The translations under genes were made by a program, and so were the position numbers. A stretch of DNA of 64,000 nucleotides from Streptacidiphilus jeojiense (GTDB taxonomy: Bacteria > Actinomycetota > Actinomycetes > Streptomycetales > Streptomycetaceae): the NCBI RefSeq assembly GCF_000719095.1, contig NZ_JOEH01000002.1, positions 248,001 to 312,000 of the forward strand, in the 5' to 3' direction. The notes under the pieces are model-generated. The model did not search any database, was not told the DNA's origin, and worked only from the letters and a program-made list of their open reading frames with translations. Position 1 is the stretch's first letter. Each line of letters starts with the position of its first letter. Positions 1-8,287 of the stretch are shown piece by piece.

Positions 1-888
1 CGGTTCGCTCTGGACCTGCTGACCGAGGACGAGGAGGGCTTCCTGGTCACCGCTCCGGCCACCTCCCCGGAGAACCGCTTCGCCACCCCCGAGGGGCCCG
101 CCTCGGTCGACCTGTCCACCACCATGGACGGAACCCTGCTGCGCGAGCTCTTCAGGTTCCTGCTGGAGTCGGCGCAGGCCGCCGGGGACGGCGCCGATCC
201 GGACCTGCTGGAGCGGATCCGGACCGCGCTGCCGCGGCTGCGTCCGCTGCGCGCCGATGCCCGGGGCCGGCTGCTGGAGTGGCACACCGAGCGGGAGGAG
301 ACCGAGCCGCACCACCGCCACCTCTCGCATCTGCTCGGCGTCCACCCGGGCCGCAGCCTCACCGCTCCGGGCCTGCGCGAGGCCGCCCGCCGCAGCCTGG
401 AGCAGCGCGGCGACGAGAGCACCGGCTGGTCGACCGCCTGGAAGACCGCCCTGTGGGCCAGGCTCGGTGACGGTGCGTCGGCCCACCGGCTGCTCGGGGT
501 GATGCTACGGCCGGTGAGCGCGGACCGGGGCGAGACCGGCGGGGTGTACGAGTCGCTGCTGTGCGCCCACCCGCCGTTCCAGATCGACGGCAACCTCGGC
601 GTGGTCGCCGGGATCGCCGAGATGCTGCTGCAGTCCCACGACGGCGCCCTCGACCTGCTGCCGGCGCTGCCGCCGGCCTGGCCCTCCGGCGAGGTCCACG
701 GACTGCGCGCCCGCGGCGGCGTCACCGTGCAACGGCTCGGCTGGAGCGACGGCGTGCCGGTCGTGGTGCGGCTGGTCGCGGCGCGACCGACGGCGCTGCG
801 GCTGCGCTGGCGCGACGCCGGAGGGGTCCCGCGGGAGCGGATGCTGACGGTGGACCGGAGGGGCTGCGAAACAGGTCTGGCCGGCTGA
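1..888 (+). CDS. GH95 alpha-L-fucosidase, C-terminal part (5' end outside window)
   Basis: The open frame runs from base 1 to a TGA at 886-888, giving about 295 residues of the C-terminal part of a longer protein. Family hallmarks of glycoside hydrolase 95 are visible: TSPENRF near the left edge, HHRHLSHLLGVHPG, GDESTGWSTAWK, and the C-terminal PFQIDGNLG and LLPALPPAWP blocks, followed by a small beta-sandwich tail. GH95 enzymes are inverting alpha-1,2-L-fucosidases (some act on alpha-L-galactose) of roughly 700-800 residues, so well over half lies outside the window. In this neighbourhood the likely job is removing terminal fucose from xyloglucan side chains. Localisation cannot be judged because the N-terminus is missing. 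The catalytic acid region lies upstream and was not seen. Confidence 0.9.
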   Translation, partial: RFALDLLTEDEEGFLVTAPATSPENRFATPEGPASVDLSTTMDGTLLRELFRFLLESAQAAGDGADPDLLERIRTALPRLRPLRADARGRLLEWHTEREETEPHHRHLSHLLGVHPGRSLTAPGLREAARRSLEQRGDESTGWSTAWKTALWARLGDGASAHRLLGVMLRPVSADRGETGGVYESLLCAHPPFQIDGNLGVVAGIAEMLLQSHDGALDLLPALPPAWPSGEVHGLRARGGVTVQRLGWSDGVPVVVRLVAARPTALRLRWRDAGGVPRERMLTVDRRGCETGLAG

Positions 889-978
889 CGAGAAACCTCC
901 CGGCGGCCGCCAACCCGCCGGCCGGGCCACCCCATCCATAGGGGTAGAGGCAGGACCGGCGGCGATGGGGGCAGAGCG

Positions 979-1509
979 GTGCACAGTGACGATCCGGAGC
1001 TTCGTGAGTTCCTCAGTCACCGGCGCGGTGCGCTGCTGCGCTCCGCCTACCTCATGTGCGGCGACGCCCATGCGGCCGAGGACCTGGTCCAGAGCACGCT
1101 GATCAAGGTGGTGCTGGCCAGCCGGGGACGCCGCCGCATCGACCACCTCGACGCCTATGCGCGCCGCACCCTGGTCAACACCTTCATCGCCTCACGAAGA
1201 CGGCTGTGGAACCGGGAACGCCCGCACGGGGAGCTCCCGGACGCCGCGGAGCCGGCGGGCGACGCCGACCTGGGGATGGCGGTGCGGGTGGCACTGCTGC
1301 GTCTGGCTCCGCGTCAGCGGGCGGTGCTGGTCCTGCGCTTCTTCGAGGACCAGAGCGTGCAGGCGACCGCGGAACTGCTCGGAGTGAGCGAGGGAACGGT
1401 GAAGAGCCAGACCGCCCGTGGGCTGACCGTGCTCCGCGCGGCCCTGGGCGACCTGGTGGGGAGTGTCGTGGACGGGGATCTGACCGAGATGCACGGAGTT
1501 GTCCGATGA
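979..1509 (+). CDS. SigE-family (ECF) RNA polymerase sigma factor
   Basis: A 176-residue protein with the two-domain layout of actinobacterial SigE-family ECF sigma factors. Region 2 is at about residues 10-75 (AEDLVQSTLIKV is the region 2.2/2.3 signature). Region 4 is at about 105-160, with RQRAVLVLRFFEDQS and the helix-turn-helix LGVSEGTVKSQTARGL. The length is usual for the group. The start is GTG at 979; the ATG at 965 is out of frame. It overlaps the next gene by ATGA, so the two are probably translationally coupled. Its position between fucosidase and cellulase genes may be coincidental, because SigE-type operons occur at many Streptomyces loci. Confidence in the family is high; the regulon is unknown. 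Confidence 0.93.
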   Translation: MHSDDPELREFLSHRRGALLRSAYLMCGDAHAAEDLVQSTLIKVVLASRGRRRIDHLDAYARRTLVNTFIASRRRLWNRERPHGELPDAAEPAGDADLGMAVRVALLRLAPRQRAVLVLRFFEDQSVQATAELLGVSEGTVKSQTARGLTVLRAALGDLVGSVVDGDLTEMHGVVR

Positions 1510-2312
1510 CGGACTACACAGTGAGGGAACTGATGGACAAGGCGTTGGAAGGGCTGCTCCTGCCCGGCGAGGACATCACCGAGAGCGTGCTGGCGCAGGC
1601 GTCGCACCGTCAGCGACGCCGCAGGTCCGTGGCGGTGGCGGCATCGGCCGCCGGGCTCGCGACGGTCGCGGGCCTCGCCGTGCTGCTCCCTCAGGTGGCG
1701 AACGGCGCCACCGACCGGAAACCGGGCCCGGCGACGCTGACCGCGCCCCCGGTCGCTGCGACGCACCCCACTGCGACGCGCCCCGCCGTCGATCCCGCGT
1801 CCGTGGTCGCCGGCCTGCTTCCGGCCGGGAGCGGCAGAATCGTCAAGATCAAGGACGAACCTCCCACACCCGCACCGCCGGGCACGCCCGCAGTCACGGT
1901 CTGGCCGACGTCCCGGTTGGCCGGCACCTACCTGATCGTCAGGAACGGTCGGACCGCCGCCGTGGTCATCCAGTCCTACGATCCCAAGGCCAGGCCGGTG
2001 CAGCGCTCCATGGGCGGGGACATCAGCGGGGTGTGCAACGAGACTCCCGCAACGTGGAACTGCAAGGAGAGCAACCTCCCCGGCGGTGTCCAGGTGATCG
2101 AGACGACCGAACCCGCAGGAGCGTGGGCCCAGACCGCAGGCGTCGTCAGCACCGTCTCGGTGTCCTACCCGGACGGCCGGTTCATCTCCGTCGACGCGAT
2201 GGCAGGAACCGGTGGCCTGCGGGACACCAGCTTCGGGCCCGGCTGGGCGACCCCGCCGCTGGACCGGGCGCAACTTCTCGCCTTCACCGAGAACCCCGTC
2301 TGGTTCCGCTGA
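1506..2312 (+). CDS. Single-pass membrane protein coupled to the sigma factor
   Basis: A 268-residue protein starting at the ATG that overlaps the sigma-factor stop (ATGA, 1506-1509). Residues 1-38 are a short, basic cytoplasmic tail ending in RQRRRR. One transmembrane helix follows (about 39-63, Ala/Val/Leu-rich), then a Pro/Thr/Ala-rich extracytoplasmic linker and a C-terminal domain without a family I recognise. Three Cys fall in the outer domain (around CNET and WNCKE). This arrangement is common downstream of SigE-family genes, where the partner is often presumed to be an anti-sigma or signal protein. I see no zinc-binding HxxxCxxC anti-sigma motif in the tail, so the anti-sigma role is only inferred from coupling. 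The longer upstream frame from 1056 is a shadow of the sigma gene. Confidence 0.82.
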   Translation: MTDYTVRELMDKALEGLLLPGEDITESVLAQASHRQRRRRSVAVAASAAGLATVAGLAVLLPQVANGATDRKPGPATLTAPPVAATHPTATRPAVDPASVVAGLLPAGSGRIVKIKDEPPTPAPPGTPAVTVWPTSRLAGTYLIVRNGRTAAVVIQSYDPKARPVQRSMGGDISGVCNETPATWNCKESNLPGGVQVIETTEPAGAWAQTAGVVSTVSVSYPDGRFISVDAMAGTGGLRDTSFGPGWATPPLDRAQLLAFTENPVWFR

Positions 2313-2334
2313 CTCCGGAGGCGCAGCGCTCCGG

Positions 2335-2368
2335 ACGGGGTCCGGCCGACGTCGGAGCCGGACCCCGT
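2335..2368. terminator. Bidirectional hairpin terminator
   Basis: Perfect 12-bp arms (ACGGGGTCCGGC and its complement) around a 10-base loop. It sits between the converging membrane-protein gene (+) and GH12 gene (-), so it can serve both strands. There is no T-run, as is usual for actinomycete terminators. Confidence 0.75.
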
Positions 2369-2389
2369 GCGTTCACTGCCGATGCCGCG

Positions 2390-3133
2390 TCAGGAGGCCG
2401 TCGCCGAGTAGTTGGTGACGGCGAAGTTCTGCGCGGTGTTGCCGGTCCCGCTGATCTCGAAGCCGAACTGGACCGTGGACAGCGTCGGGTTGCTGACGTA
2501 GCCCTTGGTGTTCTGCATCCACTTCAGGATGTTGAGGATGTTCACCGTCCCCGAGGTCACGTTCGAGGAGAGCACGAACGAGTACACCGGGTTGGTGCCG
2601 TTGCTGCCGACGTAGACGGTCCAGGTCTTGCCGTCCAGGGTGAGGTTGCCGACGGAGGAGCCGAGCGGTCCCACGTCGCCGCTCTTGTCCATCCACAGCA
2701 TCACCTCCACCGAGCTGCCGTTCAGCCAGATATCGTACGCCGACTCCCAGTTGCCGGTGCTGGGCAGGGTGGTGGCGAAGGTGCTGGTGGCGCTGGACAG
2801 CGAGTTCAGCGCGGTGCCGAAGCTGCGGCTGACGTTGGCGTAGGACTTCACCCCGGAGGTCGACGGCTGGGTGGAGCTGACGCCCCAGTCGGCGTAGGAG
2901 TTGGCCCACAGGGTCTGCGAGCCGTAGCCGCTGCCCCACTCGTCGTTGTAGATGGTGTAGCTGCCGCTGGTGTACGAGGCCCACTGGTCGGAGGAGGTGT
3001 ACGTCGCCGCGCTGGCGTCGGTCGCCGTCAGCATCAGCGCCGAGGCCGCCACGGCCAGGGACAGGCCGGCGCGGGCGGCGCGGCCCTTACGGCTGGTACG
3101 GGTGGTGCGGGTGGTGCGGGTGGGGATGCGCAT
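2390..3133 (-). CDS. Secreted GH12 endo-beta-1,4-glucanase / xyloglucanase
   Basis: A 247-residue precursor. The N-terminus is basic (MRIPTRTTRTTR) with a hydrophobic stretch ending in DASA-ATY, a Sec-type signal peptide of about 45 residues. The mature part is a single GH12 jelly-roll domain: IYNDEWGS near the N-terminus, the nucleophile motif EVMLWMD (Glu143, precursor numbering) and the acid/base motif FGFEIS (Glu226). GH12 enzymes are retaining endo-glucanases, and several are xyloglucan-specific. No carbohydrate-binding module is attached. ATG 3133 is chosen because GGGAGAA lies just upstream; an in-frame start at 3157 adds eight residues and looks less likely. Its place beside GH3, GH31, GH42 and GH74 genes supports xyloglucan or mixed-linkage glucan as substrate, but substrate cannot be fixed from sequence alone. 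Confidence 0.92.
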   Translation of the reverse strand: MRIPTRTTRTTRTSRKGRAARAGLSLAVAASALMLTATDASAATYTSSDQWASYTSGSYTIYNDEWGSGYGSQTLWANSYADWGVSSTQPSTSGVKSYANVSRSFGTALNSLSSATSTFATTLPSTGNWESAYDIWLNGSSVEVMLWMDKSGDVGPLGSSVGNLTLDGKTWTVYVGSNGTNPVYSFVLSSNVTSGTVNILNILKWMQNTKGYVSNPTLSTVQFGFEISGTGNTAQNFAVTNYSATAS

Positions 3134-3208
3134 GAATTCTCCCTCGAATTCGGTCACGCGTGGGTGGGGGAAGGGGCCGCCCGCCCACCCTCAGAGGCGG
3201 ACGGCCCG

Positions 3209-3243
3209 CCGGGACCGGGGGGAGGCACCTCCCCCGGTCCCGG
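3209..3243 (-). terminator. Hairpin terminator after the GH3 gene
   Basis: Arms CCGGGACCGGGG(G)GAGG and CCTCCCCCGGTCCCGG, with one bulged G and a 3-base loop, lie ten bases past the GH3 stop codon. It probably ends GH3 transcription and insulates the GH12 gene, which must then have its own promoter in 3134-3208. I saw no convincing promoter there, only a repeated GAATTC. Confidence 0.7.
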
Positions 3244-3252
3244 AACCAGGGG

Positions 3253-6201
3253 TCACCCGATCAGGGTGAAGGCCGCCAGGCGCTGCTCGCCGGTCAGTAC
3301 CAGGTGCAGGTCGCGCACCCCGTCCAGCTGCCGGAGCAGCGGCACCTCGACCGTGGTCCAGGCGTAGCGGCCGCGGGTGGCGGGGACCGGGACGGAGGCC
3401 AGCAGGATGCCGGAACCGGGGGCGCCGGCCCACAGCTCCAGCAGCGCCTCGCCGGGCTCGGTGCGGGAGACCTCGACCCGCAGACCGGTCGCCCCGTCCA
3501 GCGCGGTGCGCCGGAAGACCAGTTCTCCGGTGCCGCCCGGTGCGGGGGTGAGCGCGTCGCCGTCGGTGCGGTCGGCGTCCACCAGGACCAGGTCCGCGTA
3601 GTCGTCGAAGTCGGCGGCCGGGATCCGCCGGTCGACGGCCACGCGGGGCTCGGGGGCCGGGCCGCTCACGGTGAGCGGCGCGGTCAGCGCGAGGGCCTCG
3701 GCGCTGTGGCCGACCAGCAGCTCGTAGCCGCCGGGGTCGGTGGTGAAGCCGCCGCCGACCACGTCCCAGTGGGCCAGGGCCGAGGCGGGCACGGTGAAGC
3801 GCAGTTCGCTGCTCTCCCCTGCCGCCAGCCGGACCTTGGCGAAGTCGACCAGCTTCAGCCGGGGCGCCTGGTAGCGGGCGTCCAGGGCGCGGGCGTAGAG
3901 CTGGACCGTCTCGGTGCCGTCGCGTCCCCCGGTGTTGGCCAGCGTCACGCCGACCTCCACCGAGCCGTCCTGCTCCATGACCGGGGCGGACAGCCGCAGG
4001 TCGGAGTAGCCGAAGCTGGTGTAGGACAGGCCGTGGCCGAAGGGGTAGAGCGGGGCGGCGCGGTGGTACTGGTAGGTCCAGCCGGCCTTGATGATGTCGT
4101 AGTCCAGCCGCCCGGGCAGCTCGTCCTCGGCCCGGTACCAGGTCTGCTGCAGCCGTCCGGCCGGCTCGGCCGAGCCCAGCAGCACCGAGGCGACGGCCCG
4201 GCCGGTCTCCTGGCCGCCGTGCGAGGTCCACACCACGGCCGGCAGCTGCTCCTCGGCCCAGTCCACGGCGTAGGGGTAGCTGCTCATCACCAGCAGCGCG
4301 GTCTGCGGCCGGGCCGCGGCGACGGCGCGCAGCAGGGCGTCCTGGGCGGGAGGCAGGGTGATGCCCTCGCGGTCCTGGGTCTCCCGGCCGTTGATGTGCG
4401 GGTCGTTGCCGAGGACGACGACCGCGGTGTCGGCGGCGGCCGCGGCGGCCACGGCCTCGGCGGTGCCGTCGCGGACGGTGCTGCGCCGCCAGCGCTCGGC
4501 CTGCTCCGGGGAGTCGGCGCTGAGCACGACCCGGCCGGTGGCCGCGTCGACGACCGCGTACCGGCCGCTGTGGATGTTGCGCAGCACCTCGGTGCCGTCC
4601 GGCTGCGGCTCCAGCCGGAAGGTCTCGTGCACGTCCCAGCCGTTGGGCTGGAGCTGGTCGGCGGCCAGGGTGCGGTCCTCGTCCTTGAGGCTGACGTAGC
4701 GTCCGGTGCGGACGTTACGCAGCGTCAGGACGCCGCTGCCCCAGTCGAACAGGTCGAACCCGGCCTCGTCGCTCTGCTCCTGGGCCTCGGTGTCGGCGGC
4801 CTGCAGCGGCCCGGAGGGGTCGAACAGCGGTGCCGCGAGCAGGGCGCCGGTGCTCACGGCGCGCAGCGCGATCCGGTCCACGCCCTCGACCAGGACCACC
4901 TCGCCGCCCTGGGCGGCCACCGCGGCGCTCAGCCCGGCGGCGACGGTGACCTGGTAGGGCATGGTGCCGCTGTACCAGTCCTCGAAGAGGGTGTCGGCCA
5001 GCGGGCCGATGACGGCGACGCGGCGGAGGCCGTCCCCGGTCAGCGGCAGCAGCGGGCGCTCACCGGCGGCCCCGTTCTTGAGCAGCACGATCGACTCGGT
5101 GGCGGCGCGCAGCGCCAGCGCGCGGTGCTCGGGGGCGTCGACGACGTCCCAGCCGATGCCGGCGTAGGGGTCCAGCTGCGGGTCGAACTCGCCCAGGCGG
5201 AAGCGTATCGACAGCTGCCGCCGGACCGCAGTGTCCACGTCGTCCTCGCTGATCAGGCCGCGCCGCAGGGCCTCCTTCAGCCGTCCGAAGGTGGTCGCGG
5301 TGTCCTCGCCGTGGTCGGTGAAGCTGTCGATGCCGGCCTTGAGGGCGGCGGCGTGCGACTCGGCGTGGTCCTCGAAGTAGTGCTCGAGGTCGACCAGGTT
5401 GGAGGGGGCCTCGGCGTCGCTGACGACGAACAGCTGCTGGCCGGTCGGCTCGGCCCAGCGCCGCAGCTCCGCCTCGATCAGCGGACTGACGTGGCAGGGA
5501 CGGCCGTTGACCAGGTTGTAGGCGACCATCACCCCGGTGGCCGAGCCGTTGGCGACGGCCGGGCGGAAGGCGGCGAGGTCGTACTCGTGCAGCACCCGGG
5601 GCCGCAGCCCGGAGGAGGTGGTGTAGCGGTCGTCCTCGTTGTTGTAGCCGAGGAAGTGCTTGAGGATCGGGGCGGTGCGCAGATAGGTCGGATCGTCGCC
5701 GGCCATGCCGCGGCAGAAGGCGTCGCCGAGCCGGGCCGAGTGCACCGGGTCCTCGGAGTAGCCCTCCTCGTTGCGGCCCCAGCGCGGATCGCGCAGCAGG
5801 TTCACCACCGGGGCCCAGCCCTGCAGGCTGTTGCGGCCGGTGCCGACGACCGGCGGGCGGTGGTAGTGGAAGGCCCGCTGCTCGATCGAGGTGGCGGTGG
5901 CCACCTGGTGCACCAGCTCCTCGTCCCAGGTTGCTCCCAGGCCCACGGCCTGCGGAAAGGTGGTGGCCGGGCCCAGCCAGGCGACGCCGTGCAGGGTCTC
6001 GGTGCCGGTGCGGAAGGAGGCCAGGCCGAGGCGCGGTACCTCGGGGGAGTACTGGTGCAGCATCGCGACGCGCTCGTCCAGGGTGAGCCGTGAGAGCAGG
6101 TCCGCGACCCGGTCACGGACCGGGAGCGCCGGGTCGCGGAAGGGGAACCGGTCGGGTGCGGCGGCGGGCAGCGGCTCGGTGGGCAGGGACGTGGAACTCA
6201 C
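3253..6201 (-). CDS. Intracellular GH3 beta-glucosidase/beta-xylosidase-like enzyme with fascin-like insert and CBM6-like tail
   Basis: A 982-residue protein started at GTG 6201, with AAGGGG about ten bases upstream; the frame continues to 6534 but that part is promoter DNA. No signal peptide is visible, so it probably acts in the cytosol on imported oligosaccharides. Order of domains: GH3 N-terminal barrel (about 30-340) with nucleophile Asp262 in VVSDAEA; GH3 C-terminal domain (about 380-690); a beta-trefoil/fascin-like insertion (about 480-545, repeated LRNVRTGRYVSL and LRNIHSGRYAVV); fibronectin-III-like domain (about 745-815); and a C-terminal CBM6-like sandwich (about 855-982). At nearly 1000 residues it is long for GH3. 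In this locus the likely step is cleavage of beta-glucosyl units from the xyloglucan backbone, though beta-xylosidase activity is possible. Confidence 0.9.
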   Translation of the reverse strand: MSSTSLPTEPLPAAAPDRFPFRDPALPVRDRVADLLSRLTLDERVAMLHQYSPEVPRLGLASFRTGTETLHGVAWLGPATTFPQAVGLGATWDEELVHQVATATSIEQRAFHYHRPPVVGTGRNSLQGWAPVVNLLRDPRWGRNEEGYSEDPVHSARLGDAFCRGMAGDDPTYLRTAPILKHFLGYNNEDDRYTTSSGLRPRVLHEYDLAAFRPAVANGSATGVMVAYNLVNGRPCHVSPLIEAELRRWAEPTGQQLFVVSDAEAPSNLVDLEHYFEDHAESHAAALKAGIDSFTDHGEDTATTFGRLKEALRRGLISEDDVDTAVRRQLSIRFRLGEFDPQLDPYAGIGWDVVDAPEHRALALRAATESIVLLKNGAAGERPLLPLTGDGLRRVAVIGPLADTLFEDWYSGTMPYQVTVAAGLSAAVAAQGGEVVLVEGVDRIALRAVSTGALLAAPLFDPSGPLQAADTEAQEQSDEAGFDLFDWGSGVLTLRNVRTGRYVSLKDEDRTLAADQLQPNGWDVHETFRLEPQPDGTEVLRNIHSGRYAVVDAATGRVVLSADSPEQAERWRRSTVRDGTAEAVAAAAAADTAVVVLGNDPHINGRETQDREGITLPPAQDALLRAVAAARPQTALLVMSSYPYAVDWAEEQLPAVVWTSHGGQETGRAVASVLLGSAEPAGRLQQTWYRAEDELPGRLDYDIIKAGWTYQYHRAAPLYPFGHGLSYTSFGYSDLRLSAPVMEQDGSVEVGVTLANTGGRDGTETVQLYARALDARYQAPRLKLVDFAKVRLAAGESSELRFTVPASALAHWDVVGGGFTTDPGGYELLVGHSAEALALTAPLTVSGPAPEPRVAVDRRIPAADFDDYADLVLVDADRTDGDALTPAPGGTGELVFRRTALDGATGLRVEVSRTEPGEALLELWAGAPGSGILLASVPVPATRGRYAWTTVEVPLLRQLDGVRDLHLVLTGEQRLAAFTLIG

Positions 6202-6254
6202 GTGGTGAACCCCTTGGGAGGTGTCTGGGAGAGGGGCGGCACGGCCGCAGTGGT

Positions 6255-6264
6255 GAAGCGTTTC
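6255..6264. promoter_or_regulatory. LacI-type operator in GH3 leader
   Basis: GAAGCGTTTC, a near-palindrome followed by the overlapping TTTCGAAA. It differs by one base from the perfect palindrome at 6487-6496 and lies in the 5' leader of the GH3 gene, about 150 bp after the predicted start of transcription. A LacI-family gene at 10396 is the obvious candidate binder. Confidence 0.5.
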
Positions 6265-6424
6265 GAAAGTGGCACGAGGCCGGGCGTGTGTCAACTGTGG
6301 TGCCCGGACTTTCTCCGGTCGGCGCGGACAGCCGGCGCACAGCTTGCTGCGAGAGCTGGGACTACGCATCTGACCTGCAGTGATAGTGAGTTGACGAAGC
6401 ATTCGCAGGCCGCAGCGGTCGTCG

Positions 6425-6453
6425 AAAATAGGTTTGTTCAGCCCCTTGTTCAA
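6425..6453 (-). promoter_or_regulatory. Promoter of the GH3 gene
   Basis: On the minus strand: -35 TTGAAC (6453-6448), a 17-base spacer and -10 TATTTT (6430-6425). This is close to the housekeeping consensus, which is unusual in such GC-rich DNA. The leader to GTG 6201 would be about 215 bases. Confidence 0.65.
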
Positions 6454-6474
6454 TCGGTAACGCGTCGTTAGTCT
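6446..6474 (+). promoter_or_regulatory. Promoter of the sugar-import operon
   Basis: -35 TTGTTC (6446-6451), a 17-base spacer and -10 TAGTCT (6469-6474). It overlaps the -35 region of the opposing GH3 promoter, so the two promoters share DNA. The predicted start of transcription, near 6481, falls just before the operator at 6487-6496. Confidence 0.6.
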
Positions 6475-6486
6475 CACGGCAACGTC

Positions 6487-6496
6487 GAAGCGCTTC
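6487..6496. promoter_or_regulatory. LacI-type operator of the import operon
   Basis: A perfect palindrome GAAGCGCTTC within TCGAAGCGCTTCAA, at about +6 to +16 of the predicted import-operon transcript. This is a classic position for repression by a LacI-family protein. The central CG step matches the usual LacI-family operator core. Confidence 0.65.
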
Positions 6497-6564
6497 AACA
6501 TCTGGCTTCGCAGACTTTTCGAGCCATCACGCATCGGACCTCAAAGGCGAAGGGCCGCCCCACC

Positions 6565-8247
6565 ATGAGCTTCCAGATGAACCGCAGATCCCTGCTCAGC
6601 TCCGCCGCTGCTGTGGCCGGTGCGGCGGTAGCCGCCCCCCTGCTCACCGCCTGCGGCAGCAGCAGCGCCAGCAGCAAGGGCGGGACCAGTACCAAGACCG
6701 GCCTGCAGGCCGCACTGCCGAGCTATGTCGCCAACAACTCGCTCAAGGCGGACATCCCCTCGGTCAACGGCGCGGCGGGTTCGTCGACCGACCCCGGCTT
6801 CCTCAGCTACCCGGCGACCCAGACCAGGACGGTCTCCGGCGTCCCCGGCAAGGGCGGCAGCTACACCGCGGTCACCCCGCTCTGGGGCACCGTGCCCAAC
6901 CCCGGCAACTCCTTCTACCAGGCCATGAACAAGGCCCTGGGCGTCACCCTGACGATGAAGCCCGCCGACGGCGTCAACTACGCCACCATCGTCCCGACCA
7001 TGACGGCGGCCAAGAAGCTCCCGGACTGGATCCAGCTGCCCACCTGGTGGAACCCCAACTTCAACGTCGGCGAACTGGTCGGCACCCAGCTGGCCGACCT
7101 CACGCCGTACCTGTCCGGCGACAACATCAAGCAGTACCCCAACCTCGCCGCCATCCCCACCGGGGCCTGGGCCGACGGGGCCTGGGAGGACAAGATCTAC
7201 GGCATCCCGTCCTTCTCCAGCGGCTTCGCGCTGGCCGGCACCACCTTCTTCCGCCAGGACGTCCTCGGGGCCAAGGGCATCACCGCCGACCAGGTGACCT
7301 CCGCCGACGACCTGTTCAACCTGGGCAAGGAGCTGACCAACGCCAAGGGCGGGGTCTGGGCCTTCGACGACGTCTGGACCTACCTGTTCCCCTACTTCGG
7401 GGTGCCGAACAAGTTCACCGTCACCGACGGCAAGCTGGTCCACAAGTACGACACCCCGCAGATACTGGAGGCGCTGGACTGGCACTACAAGCTGGCCAAG
7501 TCCGGCTCCATGCACCCGGACGCGCTGGCCGGCAACAACAACGACGGCAAGACCCGTTTCTACGCCGGCAAGACGCTGATCGCCGGTGACGGCATGGGCT
7601 CCTGGTCCCTCACCGACGCCCAGGCCGGGGTCGCCGCCAACAAGAACTACCGCCGGGGCGCCTTCGGGGTCTTCGCCGCGGACGGCAAGTCCACCCCCGG
7701 CGTGTTCCTCGGCACCAACACCGCCGAGGTCAGCTACTTCAACGCCAAGCTGAAGAAGGACCAGATCGAGGAGCTGCTCGCGGTCGCCAACTACCTGGCC
7801 GCCCCGTTCGGTTCGGCCGAGTACACCATGGTCAACTACGGGGTCGAGGGCACCCACTACACCATGGTCAACGGCGTGCCCACCGCCACCGACGACGGCA
7901 AGAAGTACGTCCAGCAGCAGACCTACCCCTTCCTGGCCACCTGCCGCGCGGTGATCAGCAACCCGGGCGCGGACCAGGTCACCAAGGACTACGCCGCCTG
8001 GCAGGCCGCCGCCTCCCAGCACGTGTACAAGCCGGTGTTCCTCAACATGAACATCACCGTGCCGCAGCGCTTCGCGACCGCCGACGCCGCCCAGGCCGTC
8101 GAGGACACCATCAAGGACTGCTACCACGGCATCAAGAAGGTGTCCGACGTGCAGGCCGCCATCTCCGCCTGGAAGTCCAGCGGCGGCACCCAGCTGGTGC
8201 AGTGGTACTCGGACAACGTCATGGCGAAGTACGGAACCGGGCAGTAG
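6565..8247 (+). CDS. Sugar ABC transporter substrate-binding lipoprotein (LplA-like)
   Basis: A 560-residue extracellular solute-binding protein. The N-terminus combines MNRRSLLSS (Tat-like twin Arg), a hydrophobic segment and the lipobox LLTAC with Cys30, so it should be a lipid-anchored exported protein. Length and the central blocks (LPDWIQLPTWWNP, and GIPSFSSGFA near residue 213) fit the large LplA/YtcQ-type binders for complex oligosaccharides rather than monosaccharide binders. It heads an operon with two permease genes and is preceded by a promoter and a LacI-type operator. Ligand by context: xyloglucan oligosaccharides released by the GH12 and GH74 enzymes. ATG 6577 (MNRR) is an alternative start. 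Confidence 0.92.
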   Translation: MSFQMNRRSLLSSAAAVAGAAVAAPLLTACGSSSASSKGGTSTKTGLQAALPSYVANNSLKADIPSVNGAAGSSTDPGFLSYPATQTRTVSGVPGKGGSYTAVTPLWGTVPNPGNSFYQAMNKALGVTLTMKPADGVNYATIVPTMTAAKKLPDWIQLPTWWNPNFNVGELVGTQLADLTPYLSGDNIKQYPNLAAIPTGAWADGAWEDKIYGIPSFSSGFALAGTTFFRQDVLGAKGITADQVTSADDLFNLGKELTNAKGGVWAFDDVWTYLFPYFGVPNKFTVTDGKLVHKYDTPQILEALDWHYKLAKSGSMHPDALAGNNNDGKTRFYAGKTLIAGDGMGSWSLTDAQAGVAANKNYRRGAFGVFAADGKSTPGVFLGTNTAEVSYFNAKLKKDQIEELLAVANYLAAPFGSAEYTMVNYGVEGTHYTMVNGVPTATDDGKKYVQQQTYPFLATCRAVISNPGADQVTKDYAAWQAAASQHVYKPVFLNMNITVPQRFATADAAQAVEDTIKDCYHGIKKVSDVQAAISAWKSSGGTQLVQWYSDNVMAKYGTGQ

Positions 8248-8287
8248 TCGGCGGACCCGGCGGATCCGGCGGAGAGAGGAAGAGCCA

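Noticed and set aside
1056..1505. N-terminal extension of the membrane protein downstream of sigma
   Set aside because: It is the out-of-frame shadow of the sigma factor; ATG 1506 with ATGA overlap is the real start.
3160..6093. 977-residue plus-strand frame antisense to the GH3 gene
   Set aside because: Composition is Gly/Val/Gln/Arg-rich without any domain; the GH3 frame on the other strand is a clear enzyme. GC-bias shadow.
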